Positions 16,354 through 24,291 of a DNA stretch of 37,445 nucleotides are shown here, piece by piece (within the stretch, counting starts at the first letter, position 1; each line of letters starts with the position of its first letter). The position numbers were made by a program, and so were the translations under genes. Source of the DNA: Selenomonas sp. (GTDB lineage: Bacteria; Bacillota_C; Negativicutes; Selenomonadales; Selenomonadaceae); assembly GCF_024699275.1 (NCBI RefSeq), contig NZ_JAILPX010000091.1, forward strand, positions 1 to 37,445, written 5' to 3'. Under the pieces are notes generated by a model. The model had not been told where the DNA came from. It was given only the letters and a program-made list of their open reading frames with translations, and made no database searches.

Positions 16354-17238
16354 ATGGCTAGAAAAAAACGTGCGGCACCTCATGAAGAGCATGAAGGCGA
16401 GCCTTGGCTGCTGCCGTATTCTGACCTGATGACCCTGCTTTTGGCCCTTTTTATTGCCTTGTTTGCAATTTCGCAAACGGACCAGAAGAAGATGTCGGAA
16501 TTGGCGCAGGCATTTACTGCAGCCTTTAATATGGGGGGGCCGTCTTTCTTTGATAAAGCTGGCCCAAATGTTGGTCGTCGGGCAGAAGCACCTTCCAATG
16601 AGGATTTAGGTAATTCGGCATATTTAGCTGAGAATAGGCAGTTGGAAGAGATTCAGCAAAAAATGCAGGAATACATCGAGGAGAATCATCTGGAAGATCA
16701 GCTCTCCACCCAGATGGCGGAAGAGGGACTGATGATTCGCATCAAGGAGCGGGCGCTCTTTCCTTCAGGGTCGGCACAGCTGGTGGGGCAGGCTCAGTCC
16801 ATTGTTCCGGTGGTGGCCGGTATGCTGGCCTCTTTGCCGGAACGGGTAGTCATTTCCGGCCATACGGATAATGTACCCATCAGTACGGCACAATATCCTT
16901 CGAACTGGGAACTTAGTGCCTCACGTGCGATGAATCTGATGAAGGCGGTTTTGGCAGCGGAAAAATCACTGAATCCGGCTCGCTTTAGTGCCATTGGCTA
17001 CAGTGAATATCGGCCGATTGCTGATAATACTACTGAGGCAGGCAGGCAGCAGAATCGTCGGGTAGAGATTTTCATTGCTCGCAATTATCGCTTTAATCCC
17101 GATGAACCCGTGGGGGGGAAACAGGTAGAAAAGCCTGATACTGGAGCGGATGGTATGCCGACCAGCACGCATAGCGGCCCATCTACGCCTTCCACTAATG
17201 GTGCAGCAGGGAGTAATATGGCAACAACAACGTATTGA
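16354..17238 (+). CDS. motB: Flagellar stator protein MotB
   Basis: The 294-residue protein has a short cytoplasmic start, then one membrane segment at about residues 19-40. That segment begins WLLPYSDLMTLLLALF and contains the proton-carrying aspartate. An OmpA-like peptidoglycan-binding domain follows (about residues 125-245), with the VISGHTDNVP and NRRVEIFI motifs. The last 45 residues are Pro/Ser/Thr-rich and look disordered. It anchors the stator to the cell wall. The gene is coupled to motA and followed by a strong hairpin. No other flagellar genes are in the window. Confidence 0.93.
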   Translation: MARKKRAAPHEEHEGEPWLLPYSDLMTLLLALFIALFAISQTDQKKMSELAQAFTAAFNMGGPSFFDKAGPNVGRRAEAPSNEDLGNSAYLAENRQLEEIQQKMQEYIEENHLEDQLSTQMAEEGLMIRIKERALFPSGSAQLVGQAQSIVPVVAGMLASLPERVVISGHTDNVPISTAQYPSNWELSASRAMNLMKAVLAAEKSLNPARFSAIGYSEYRPIADNTTEAGRQQNRRVEIFIARNYRFNPDEPVGGKQVEKPDTGADGMPTSTHSGPSTPSTNGAAGSNMATTTY

Positions 17239-17248
17239 TTAAAGCAGA

Positions 17249-17285
17249 ATTTAGCCGGCTGGAAAGCCGGCTAAATCTTTGTTGT
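17249..17285 (+). terminator. Terminator of motAB
   Basis: A perfect 12-bp stem (17249-17260 with 17265-17276) with a GGAA loop and a short T-rich tail lies 10 bases past the motB stop codon. Confidence 0.85.
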
Positions 17286-17303
17286 ATGTTATGGGGGGAT
17301 AGC

Positions 17304-17675
17304 TTGGTTATCGGAATTGGTATGGATATTGTGGAAGTGGCGCGGGTGGAAAAGGCGATTGCCCAGGAACGTTTTGTGGAACGGGTCTTTACGGCTGCCG
17401 AGACGCAGTATTGCCGCAGCCGGGGAAAACAGGCAGGACAGAGTTTTGCTGCCCGTTTTTCGGCGAAGGAAGCTGTACTGAAGGCTTTTGGCACGGGCCT
17501 GCGGGGCGGAAATATGACCGATATTGAGGTCCTGCCGGATGCGCTGGGTTGTCCACAGGTTAAGCTTAGGGGCTACTTTGCCGACCTGGCTCGTAAAAAG
17601 GGCGTTACCAATATTTTGCTGTCGCTGACGCATACGCGGGAGTATGGGGCGGCACAATGTGTGATGGAGGCATGA
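17304..17675 (+). CDS. acpS: Holo-[acyl-carrier-protein] synthase
   Basis: AcpS transfers the 4'-phosphopantetheine arm from coenzyme A to acyl carrier protein. The 123-residue product has the family's GIGMDIVEVARVE start, with magnesium-binding Asp, and the FSAKEAVLKAFGTG motif at about residues 51-64. TTG 17304, seven bases after GGGGGA, gives the normal N-terminus; earlier codons in this frame run through the motAB terminator and are unlikely to be translated. It overlaps or abuts the nnrE-nnrD gene, an arrangement often seen in Firmicutes. Confidence 0.92.
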   Translation: MVIGIGMDIVEVARVEKAIAQERFVERVFTAAETQYCRSRGKQAGQSFAARFSAKEAVLKAFGTGLRGGNMTDIEVLPDALGCPQVKLRGYFADLARKKGVTNILLSLTHTREYGAAQCVMEA

Positions 17676-17677
17676 AG

Positions 17678-19243
17678 ATGAAGATAGCAGTAAGTGAAGA
17701 CATGCGGCAAATCGATCGGTTGGCTGCGGAGGAATATGGATTGCCGGAATTGCTGCTGATGGAAAGCGCTGGGCATAGAGTAGCCCAGGCTATGGAACAT
17801 CTGCTGGGAACGGTGACGGAAAAGACCATTTGTGTATTGGCCGGCAGCGGCAATAATGGCGGGGATGCCTTTGCTGCTGCCCGTTACCTCAGCAATATGG
17901 GGGCCAAGGTTAAGGTTTTCCTGACCTGTGAGCCAGCTCATCTGAAGACAGCTGCCCTGCGGATGAAAAAAGCCAGCGATAAGATGGGGATAGAGGTTCA
18001 CGGACTGGAGGAAGACCGGGACTGGAATCGCCTGCATCTGGCTCTGAAATTTGCTGATGGCATATTGGATGGTATCCTGGGTACTGGTTTTGATGGGGAA
18101 CTCAAGAAAAAAGTCCTGCGTTTGATTGAGGAAGTCAATGAGGCAGGGAAAAAAGTCCTGTCCATTGATATCCCTAGTGGAGTGGTGGCGGATTCCGGAA
18201 GGGTATCTACCGTGGCTGTGGTGGCGGATATGACCTTGACCTTGGGCTTGCCCAAGGTGGGGCATCTGCTGAGTCCCGGTGCAGATATGACGGGGCAGCT
18301 TATCGTAGATGATATTGGCATTCCCCGAGAACTTTTGCAGAGCGAGAAGCTCCAGCAAACCTTGCTGGATACAAAGCTGGCGCAGACACTGTTGCCTCTG
18401 CGCAATAAAGCCGTGCATAAAGGCGATTGCGGCAGGATCTTGGTGGTAGCTGGCTCTCTGGGAATGACCGGAGCTGCGGCGTTAGCGGCAACTGCCGCTT
18501 TGCGCTCTGGGGCAGGTTTGGTGACGTTAGCTGTGCCCGCTTCCCTGCAGCCGATTCTGGCAGGACAATTGCTGGAGGTAATGGTGCAGCCTGTGGAGGA
18601 AAGTGTGACGGGAATGTTTAGCGGGGAGGCGGCGCTGAACCGTTTATGGGAACTGGCTCAGAGTCATGACGCGGTGCTGATTGGTCCGGGAATGGGCCGC
18701 ACGATGGAAACCCAGGAGTTCATTCGCATGTTTGCAGCTAAGGTCAATAAACCGTTGATTATGGATGCAGATGCGCTCTATGCCTTTAATAGTCAGCCTG
18801 ATGAGCTGAGTAAATTGTCCCAGGTGCCGGTACTGACTCCCCACTTGGGTGAAATGGCAGCCCTGCTGGGGGTTTCCGTACCGGAACTGCGGGAATCCCT
18901 GTTGCCGATTGTACGGGAGGCGGCTAAGGAGTATCAGTGTGTGCTGGTGGTTAAGAGCGAATGCACTTTGGTGGCTTATCCGGATGGCATGGTCTTCTTT
19001 ACCTCAGTGGGGAATCCTGGCATGGCCACTGCGGGCAGCGGCGATGTGCTGGCCGGTACCATTGCAGGCTTGATGAAGCAAACGGAAAGCGGTCTGGCGC
19101 CTTTAGTAGGAGTTTATCTCCATGGCAGGGCTGGAGACCTTGCCTATGGTGAGAAGGGTGAATCCCTGGTGGCCGGGGACATTCGGGAAAATCTTGCAGC
19201 GGCCATGAAGGAACTGCGCCAGAAGCAGCTGTCCAATCAGTAA
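17678..19243 (+). CDS. nnrD: Bifunctional NAD(P)H-hydrate epimerase / ADP-dependent NAD(P)H-hydrate dehydratase
   Basis: This 521-residue fusion repairs damaged NADH and NADPH. The N-terminal YjeF_N part (about 1-215) is the epimerase and contains the GSGNNGGDAFAAARYL stretch. The C-terminal part (about 225-515) is the ADP-dependent dehydratase, with GPGMGR and the NPGMATAGSGDVLAG motif whose aspartate is catalytic. ATG 17678 is preferred because GGAGG ends seven bases upstream; ATG 17672, which would overlap the acpS stop, and ATG 17657 are alternatives. Both activities in one chain is the common bacterial arrangement. Confidence 0.93.
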   Translation: MKIAVSEDMRQIDRLAAEEYGLPELLLMESAGHRVAQAMEHLLGTVTEKTICVLAGSGNNGGDAFAAARYLSNMGAKVKVFLTCEPAHLKTAALRMKKASDKMGIEVHGLEEDRDWNRLHLALKFADGILDGILGTGFDGELKKKVLRLIEEVNEAGKKVLSIDIPSGVVADSGRVSTVAVVADMTLTLGLPKVGHLLSPGADMTGQLIVDDIGIPRELLQSEKLQQTLLDTKLAQTLLPLRNKAVHKGDCGRILVVAGSLGMTGAAALAATAALRSGAGLVTLAVPASLQPILAGQLLEVMVQPVEESVTGMFSGEAALNRLWELAQSHDAVLIGPGMGRTMETQEFIRMFAAKVNKPLIMDADALYAFNSQPDELSKLSQVPVLTPHLGEMAALLGVSVPELRESLLPIVREAAKEYQCVLVVKSECTLVAYPDGMVFFTSVGNPGMATAGSGDVLAGTIAGLMKQTESGLAPLVGVYLHGRAGDLAYGEKGESLVAGDIRENLAAAMKELRQKQLSNQ

Positions 19244-19313
19244 GACGATTGTTCGATTATAAAATACAAATCTGTAAAATTCCCATCTTTTTTGCTTAAT
19301 TGCCGGCAAATCC

Positions 19314-19342
19314 TTGACATTTGTATATTACAGGCATAAAAT
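19314..19342 (+). promoter_or_regulatory. Promoter of ilvE
   Basis: TTGACA, 17 bases, TAAAAT. The predicted leader is only about 30 bases, too short for a T-box or attenuator. Confidence 0.75.
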
Positions 19343-19377
19343 GTAGTTACTTTGAGGAAAAGAAAAGGGGTTTTAGC

Positions 19378-20400
19378 ATGGCAAATGTAAACATTGACTG
19401 GTCAAATCTTGGTTTTAGCTATCAGCCGATTACCAAACGTTATGTGGCCAATTATAAAGATGGTCATTGGGAAAAAGGTGCCTTGACAGAAGATGCCACT
19501 ATTGTACTCAACGAGTGCGCCGGCATTTTACAATATTGCCAGGAAGTTTTTGAAGGCTTAAAGGCTTATCGGACAAAAGATGGTCGCATCGTTACCTTCC
19601 GTCCGGATTTGAATGCCAAGCGTATGATGGATTCGGCGAAAAGGCTGGTTATGCCGCCTGTGCCAGAAGAGATGTTCATGGAGGCTGTGGATCAGGTAGT
19701 AGCCGCTAACAAGGACTGGATTCCGCCCTATGAATCTGGTGGTGCCTTGTATCTGCGTCCCTATATCTTTGCTACGGGACCGGTTATCGGCGTAAAGCCT
19801 TCCGATGAGTATCAGTTCCGCCTCTTTGGTACGCCGGTGGGGTCGTATTTCAAGAACGGCATTAAGCCCATCACCATCTGCGTCAGCGATTTCGACCGGG
19901 CGGCACCCCATGGCACGGGAGATATCAAGGCTGGTCTTAACTATGCCATGAGTCTGCACCCCTATATTCTGGCCCATGAGAATGGTTTTGATGAGAATAT
20001 GTATCTGGATGCCGCTACGCGTACCTATGTAGAGGAAACCGGCGGTGCCAATTTCCTGTTTGTCACCAAGGACAATGTCATTGTAACGCCGAAATCCAGT
20101 TCCATTCTGCCGTCCATTACTCGTCGTTCGCTAGTGACGCTGGCGGAAAACATGGGATACAAGGTGGAACACCGTCCGGTGAAATTCACTGAGCTGGAGA
20201 ACTTTGCCGAAGCAGGGCTTTGTGGTACAGCTGCAGTTATCTGCCCGGTAGGTAAAGTGGTGGCTAAGGACAAGACCATTGAATTTGCCAGCGGCATGCA
20301 GGAGATGGGGCCTGTCCTTACGAAACTTTATAACACCTTGCGGGGGGTACAGTTGGGAACGGTTGAAGCACCGGCTGGCTGGATTCGTGAAATTCAATAA
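19378..20400 (+). CDS. ilvE: Branched-chain amino acid aminotransferase
   Basis: The 340-residue enzyme is a fold-type IV PLP aminotransferase that makes or breaks down leucine, isoleucine and valine. Characteristic stretches are YCQEVFEGLKAYR (residues 44-56), the GTGDIKAGLNYA segment with the probable PLP lysine, and the YVEETGGANFLFV signature. Length and order match the BCAT type II group. The start ATG 19378 has AAAGGGG upstream; the frame opens earlier, but those codons overlap the promoter. It is a single-gene unit, not next to other ilv or leu genes. Confidence 0.93.
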   Translation: MANVNIDWSNLGFSYQPITKRYVANYKDGHWEKGALTEDATIVLNECAGILQYCQEVFEGLKAYRTKDGRIVTFRPDLNAKRMMDSAKRLVMPPVPEEMFMEAVDQVVAANKDWIPPYESGGALYLRPYIFATGPVIGVKPSDEYQFRLFGTPVGSYFKNGIKPITICVSDFDRAAPHGTGDIKAGLNYAMSLHPYILAHENGFDENMYLDAATRTYVEETGGANFLFVTKDNVIVTPKSSSILPSITRRSLVTLAENMGYKVEHRPVKFTELENFAEAGLCGTAAVICPVGKVVAKDKTIEFASGMQEMGPVLTKLYNTLRGVQLGTVEAPAGWIREIQ

Positions 20401-20450
20401 GTCCCTTAAAGGAAATGTGAAGTATCGCTTAATACGAACATAAAATATGG

Positions 20451-20500
20451 AGGCTCCCATAAGTTAGATTTCCTGGTCTAACTTATGGGGGCCTTTGCAA
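20451..20500. terminator. Long hairpin between ilvE and repeat copy 2
   Basis: An 18-bp stem with one G-T pair (20451-20468 with 20477-20494) surrounds an eight-base loop. It is placed to end ilvE transcripts, but the T-rich tail is better on the minus strand (CCATATTTTATG), which is the orientation of the adjacent repeat. Confidence 0.75.
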
Positions 20501-20519
20501 CATTATCACGCATTTTTGG

Positions 20520-20713
20520 AAATTGCAGTTTGTCGCTGTTACTGCGCGCTTTCTTTTTTTGTCACAGCTCAGTGGGCGCGGAGGTGGTAATCCTTTTCGC
20601 CGTCCCACTAAATGACCCACAAGAATACATTTGAGCTTTTTAGCCACCTGCTCGCCCATTACCACGCATGAACGGAATACCATTAGCAGGAAATCCCTTA
20701 CAAATTGCAATTT
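20520..20713 (-). repeat. 194-bp repeat element, copy 2 (MITE-like), inverted relative to copy 1
   Basis: The reverse complement matches 10875-11068 over its full length with 7 substitutions and no gaps by hand alignment. It keeps 14-bp terminal inverted repeats (AAATTGCAATTTGT at one end, ACAAACTGCAATTT at the other). In this copy the long open frame on the minus strand has an upstream ATG just outside the element (20731-20483, 82 codons). Of the seven changes, four alter the encoded residue and two are silent (one codon takes two changes), which does not look like protein-level selection. Confidence 0.88.
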
Positions 20714-20717
20714 TGCA

Positions 20718-20753
20718 ACGCCTTTTTTCATATAATTTTTAGAAAAAAGGCGT
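20718..20753. repeat. 12-bp inverted repeat next to repeat copy 2
   Basis: ACGCCTTTTTTC (20718-20729) and GAAAAAAGGCGT (20742-20753) are perfectly complementary around a 12-base AT-rich loop. It starts five bases past the repeat element. It could be a weak terminator or part of the insertion context; copy 1 has no counterpart. Confidence 0.55.
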
Positions 20754-20781
20754 AAAATTTTACAATAGAAACAAGGAGTTC

Positions 20782-20811
20782 TTTACAAAGGACACGAATT
20801 CTTCATATAAT
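20782..20811 (+). promoter_or_regulatory. Promoter of the cdaA operon
   Basis: TTTACA, 18 bases, TATAAT, about 48 bases before cdaA. Confidence 0.7.
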
Positions 20812-20858
20812 AGAAGAAAGAGAACTGACGGAAGTGGAACACTAGGGAGTTTTGTTTT

Positions 20859-21698
20859 ATGCCGATTGATTTTTCGTTGCCTGTACAATTTCATGGGATT
20901 CTCTCGACTATCGGGTGGTTTGATGTGCTGGATATCCTGATTGTGGCGGCAATCCTGTATAAAGTCTACGAGATGCTGCAGGATACCCGGGCTATTACGC
21001 TGGTAAAGGGCATTTTGGTCTTATTGGCGGTAACCATGGTCTGCAGCTGGCTGGATCTGCATGTAATTTCCTGGTTGTTACAGAAGACGGTGACTTTGCT
21101 GTTTGTGGCTCTGCCCATCGTATTTCAGCCGGAATTGCGGCGGGCTTTGGAGCATTTGGGACAGGGGCGTTTTCTGGGGACTGCCACCCTGTTGGACGAT
21201 GAGGAGGCACGGACTGTAGTCAACGAGATAACCAAGGCCGTTAAACAGTTGTCGGCAACGAAGACTGGCGCCCTGTTGGTCATTGAACGCAATATGGGGC
21301 TTAATGATGTCAGTGACACAGGCATCCAAATCGATGGGCTGATTTCGGCGGAGTTTCTGTTGAATGTCTTTATTGTCAATACGCCGCTTCATGATGGAGC
21401 TACGGTTATCCGGGGCAATCGGCTGATTGCTGCGGGCTGTCTGCTGCCCTTGACCGAAAACCGCACCTTGTCTACGGAATTGGGAACTCGTCACCGGGCG
21501 GCCATCGGCCTTTCTGAGCAGTGTGATGCTCTGGTGGTGGTAGTCAGCGAAGAGACGGGGACGATTTCTGTGGCAGAGAACGGGCATATCATGCGGCATC
21601 TGAGTCCGGAATATCTGCAGGAGGTACTGATGCCCGCCTTTGAAATGCCGACGACTGGCATTAAAGACATGGTGATGAACTGGAGGAAGAAGAAATGA
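20859..21698 (+). CDS. cdaA: Diadenylate cyclase CdaA
   Basis: CdaA makes the second messenger cyclic di-AMP from two ATP molecules at the membrane. The 279-residue protein has three N-terminal membrane segments (about residues 23-38, 48-65 and 75-88) and the DAC domain behind them. The catalytic motifs are DGA at 179-181 and GTRHRAA at 209-215. The start has AGGGAG nine bases upstream. The gene overlaps cdaR by four bases (ATGA). Cyclic di-AMP controls potassium and wall homeostasis in Firmicutes. Confidence 0.96.
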   Translation: MPIDFSLPVQFHGILSTIGWFDVLDILIVAAILYKVYEMLQDTRAITLVKGILVLLAVTMVCSWLDLHVISWLLQKTVTLLFVALPIVFQPELRRALEHLGQGRFLGTATLLDDEEARTVVNEITKAVKQLSATKTGALLVIERNMGLNDVSDTGIQIDGLISAEFLLNVFIVNTPLHDGATVIRGNRLIAAGCLLPLTENRTLSTELGTRHRAAIGLSEQCDALVVVVSEETGTISVAENGHIMRHLSPEYLQEVLMPAFEMPTTGIKDMVMNWRKKK

Positions 21699-22648
21699 TT
21701 TCACGCTTTCGCAGTTTGATTCAACGGAATTTAGCCGCTAAGATTGTGGCTCTGATGGTGGCGGTGATTCTCTGGGGCTATGTGATGAATGAACAGAATC
21801 CGTCCACCGAGGGCAGTTTTACGGCCCATGTACAGCTGGTCAATGTACCAGAAGGCTATAAGGTGACCCAGGGAACCGATAAGGTAAAGGTCACTGTACG
21901 GGGAGCCCGTTCTCTCTTTGTAAGCAATAGTGATGAGGATTTTGAAGCTCGGGTGAACCTGCAGGAAGCCAAGGAAGGAAAGGGTGAATACAAGGCTCAG
22001 ATCAAGATGCCCCAGGGGTTTGAACTTCTGGATGTGCAGCCGGAGACTGTGGAGGTCACCTTAGACCCCATCGTGAGCCGCAAGGTGCGGGCGGATATCA
22101 ACGTCAACGGCTCGCCGGCCAGCGGCGTAACGGTGGCCAAGGTTACCCAAGCCAGCGCAGAAGTTACGGTGGAGGGGCCCTCCAGTGCCGTAAATGAAGT
22201 AGATCGGCTCATCGGTTATGTGGGACTGACCAGTAAGAACGATGCGGATTTTGCCTTGCAGGTGCCCTTGACGGCCATTAACAGCGACGGCCGTGAGGTA
22301 TCCGGGGTGACGATTCAGCCGGCAACCATGTATGTGACCGTACAGATGGCCCGCGGCCTGACCAAGAAGATCGTCACCATTCAGCCCGTGAGCGAAAATG
22401 ATTTGCCGGCCAATTTGGAACTGGTATCCATGAAGCCGAATCCCTTACAGATAGAGGTGGCAGGTGCAGAGAATATCATTGCCAACCTCACGGCTGTGAA
22501 TACAGAGAAGATTACGCTGGCTGATGTTTTGCAGACCACCGATAAGACGGTAAAACTGGCTCTGCCGCCGGGTGTTACGGTAACCAATCACGATGTGCTG
22601 GTACATATCGTGGTTCGAAATAAGAAAAATGGAAAAAGTATGGAGTGA
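21695..22648 (+). CDS. cdaR: CdaA regulatory protein CdaR (YbbR domains)
   Basis: The 317-residue protein has one N-terminal membrane segment (about residues 12-28) followed by three or four YbbR-type beta domains outside the membrane. Repeats with the pattern of V-T-V-x-G-x-x-x-x-V (for example VKVTVRGARSLFV) are visible. CdaR binds CdaA and modulates cyclic di-AMP synthesis. It overlaps cdaA upstream and the FAD enzyme downstream by four bases each, so all three are translationally coupled. In many Firmicutes glmM comes next; it does not here. Confidence 0.93.
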   Translation: MISRFRSLIQRNLAAKIVALMVAVILWGYVMNEQNPSTEGSFTAHVQLVNVPEGYKVTQGTDKVKVTVRGARSLFVSNSDEDFEARVNLQEAKEGKGEYKAQIKMPQGFELLDVQPETVEVTLDPIVSRKVRADINVNGSPASGVTVAKVTQASAEVTVEGPSSAVNEVDRLIGYVGLTSKNDADFALQVPLTAINSDGREVSGVTIQPATMYVTVQMARGLTKKIVTIQPVSENDLPANLELVSMKPNPLQIEVAGAENIIANLTAVNTEKITLADVLQTTDKTVKLALPPGVTVTNHDVLVHIVVRNKKNGKSME

Positions 22649-24261
22649 AGGTTCAAGTGATTCGCATAAAAAATCTACAGGTGCCCTTCGATGATGAACG
22701 GCCCCTGACGACACTTGCAGCCAAGCGTTTGCAATTACCACCTCAGGCCGTGGCCGGGGTGGTAATTGTGCGTAAGGCTATAGATGCCCGCCGCTATCAT
22801 GGTGCGCCGGTGCAGTTTGTCTATATGTTGGATGTAACGGTGAATATGCCGGAGAAAAATGTCCTGAAAAAATTACGCAAAGACAGGAATGTGGAACAGG
22901 TGATGATGCAAACACCTGCTCCGGCAGCGTTCCGCTCCCGTAAGACTGAAGAGCTGCGTCCTGTGGTTATCGGCTTTGGCCCTGCAGGGATGTTTGCAGC
23001 GCTGACGCTGGCTAAAGCGGGTTGGAATCCCCTGGTGTTGGAGCGGGGCGGCGATGTGGATAGCCGCAGGGCCGCCATTGAACTGTTTTGGCAGACCGGA
23101 ACGCTGAATGAGCGTTCCAATGTGCAGTTCGGTGAAGGGGGAGCAGGAACGTTTTCCGATGGAAAACTCACCACCCGCATTAGCGATGGTCATATACAGG
23201 ATGTGCTGACTGCTTTTATTGAAGCGGGAGCGCCTGAGGAAATCCGCTATCTGCATAAGCCCCATATTGGCACAGATCTGTTGCAGGGGGTAGTGAAAAA
23301 TATCCGTCAGGAAATCATCCGTCTGGGTGGAGAGGTGCGTTTTGAAGCACAGGTCACGGATATGGAGATTGAGCAGGGACAGGTACAGGCACTCATCGTC
23401 AACGGTGAAGAACGCATTGCCTGCCAGCAGGTCTTTATGGGAATCGGTCATTCGGCCCGGGATACCTACCGTATGCTTCTGGAGCGGGGACTGAAGATGG
23501 AGGCTAAGCCCTTTGCCATTGGTGTGCGGATTGAACATCCTCAGGAGTTTATCGACAGGGCGCAGTATGGCGAAGATGCAGGGCATCCCCGCTTGCCGGT
23601 GGCCGACTACGCTTTAACCTATAAAGATCCGCAGACGGGACGGGGGGCCTATTCCTTCTGTATGTGTCCCGGCGGTCAGGTGGTGGCGGCCACATCCCTT
23701 TCCGGACAGGTCTGTACCAATGGCATGAGCAATTATCGGCGGGATTCCGGCATAGCCAATAGCGCTTTGCTGGTGCAGGTAGGACCGGATGACTTTGGTC
23801 GGGAAGTGCTGGCGGGCATGAACCTGCAGAACCAGCTGGAAAAACTGGCCTTTGAAATCGGGGGCCGCAATTACCATGCGCCGGTACAGTCGGTGGGTGA
23901 CTTTTTAGGCGGAACCTCCGGCTCTACGCAATTTCTGACGAAACCTACTTACCAGCCGGGGGTGACGGCTGTGGATTTGCATCGGTGTCTGCCTCGGTTT
24001 CTGACCCAGACGCTGGAAGGAGCACTGCCTTATTTTGACCGGAAAATCAAGGGCTTTGCGGATAAGGGCGTGGTCATGACTGGTGTGGAAGCGCGATCTT
24101 CAGCACCTTGCCGGATTTGCCGCAATCGGGAGGATATGCAGGCTGAAGGCATAAAGGGCATATATCCGATCGGGGAAGGTGCCGGTTATGCAGGTGGTAT
24201 CATGAGTGCTGCAGTAGATGGGATGAAGGCGGCAGGGGCTTTTTTACAGAAGACCCTGTAA
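22645..24261 (+). CDS. Uncharacterised FAD-dependent oxidoreductase (COG2509 type)
   Basis: The 538-residue protein has an N-terminal region of about 100 residues, then a dinucleotide-binding fold with VIGFGPAGMFAA at about residues 108-119 and an ERGGDVDSRR stretch that would bind the adenosine ribose. A C-terminal GIYPIGEGAGYAGGIMSAAVDG segment completes the flavin site. The family is widespread in anaerobes, but its substrate is not established. The start is GTG 22645, overlapping the cdaR stop (GTGA). Its tight coupling to cdaA-cdaR is a contextual hint only. CRICRNRED near the end contains two cysteines that could be redox-active. Confidence 0.85.
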   Translation: MKVQVIRIKNLQVPFDDERPLTTLAAKRLQLPPQAVAGVVIVRKAIDARRYHGAPVQFVYMLDVTVNMPEKNVLKKLRKDRNVEQVMMQTPAPAAFRSRKTEELRPVVIGFGPAGMFAALTLAKAGWNPLVLERGGDVDSRRAAIELFWQTGTLNERSNVQFGEGGAGTFSDGKLTTRISDGHIQDVLTAFIEAGAPEEIRYLHKPHIGTDLLQGVVKNIRQEIIRLGGEVRFEAQVTDMEIEQGQVQALIVNGEERIACQQVFMGIGHSARDTYRMLLERGLKMEAKPFAIGVRIEHPQEFIDRAQYGEDAGHPRLPVADYALTYKDPQTGRGAYSFCMCPGGQVVAATSLSGQVCTNGMSNYRRDSGIANSALLVQVGPDDFGREVLAGMNLQNQLEKLAFEIGGRNYHAPVQSVGDFLGGTSGSTQFLTKPTYQPGVTAVDLHRCLPRFLTQTLEGALPYFDRKIKGFADKGVVMTGVEARSSAPCRICRNREDMQAEGIKGIYPIGEGAGYAGGIMSAAVDGMKAAGAFLQKTL

Positions 24262-24291
24262 GGCGGTTGTCGTGGGAGGGAGGATTTTGCT

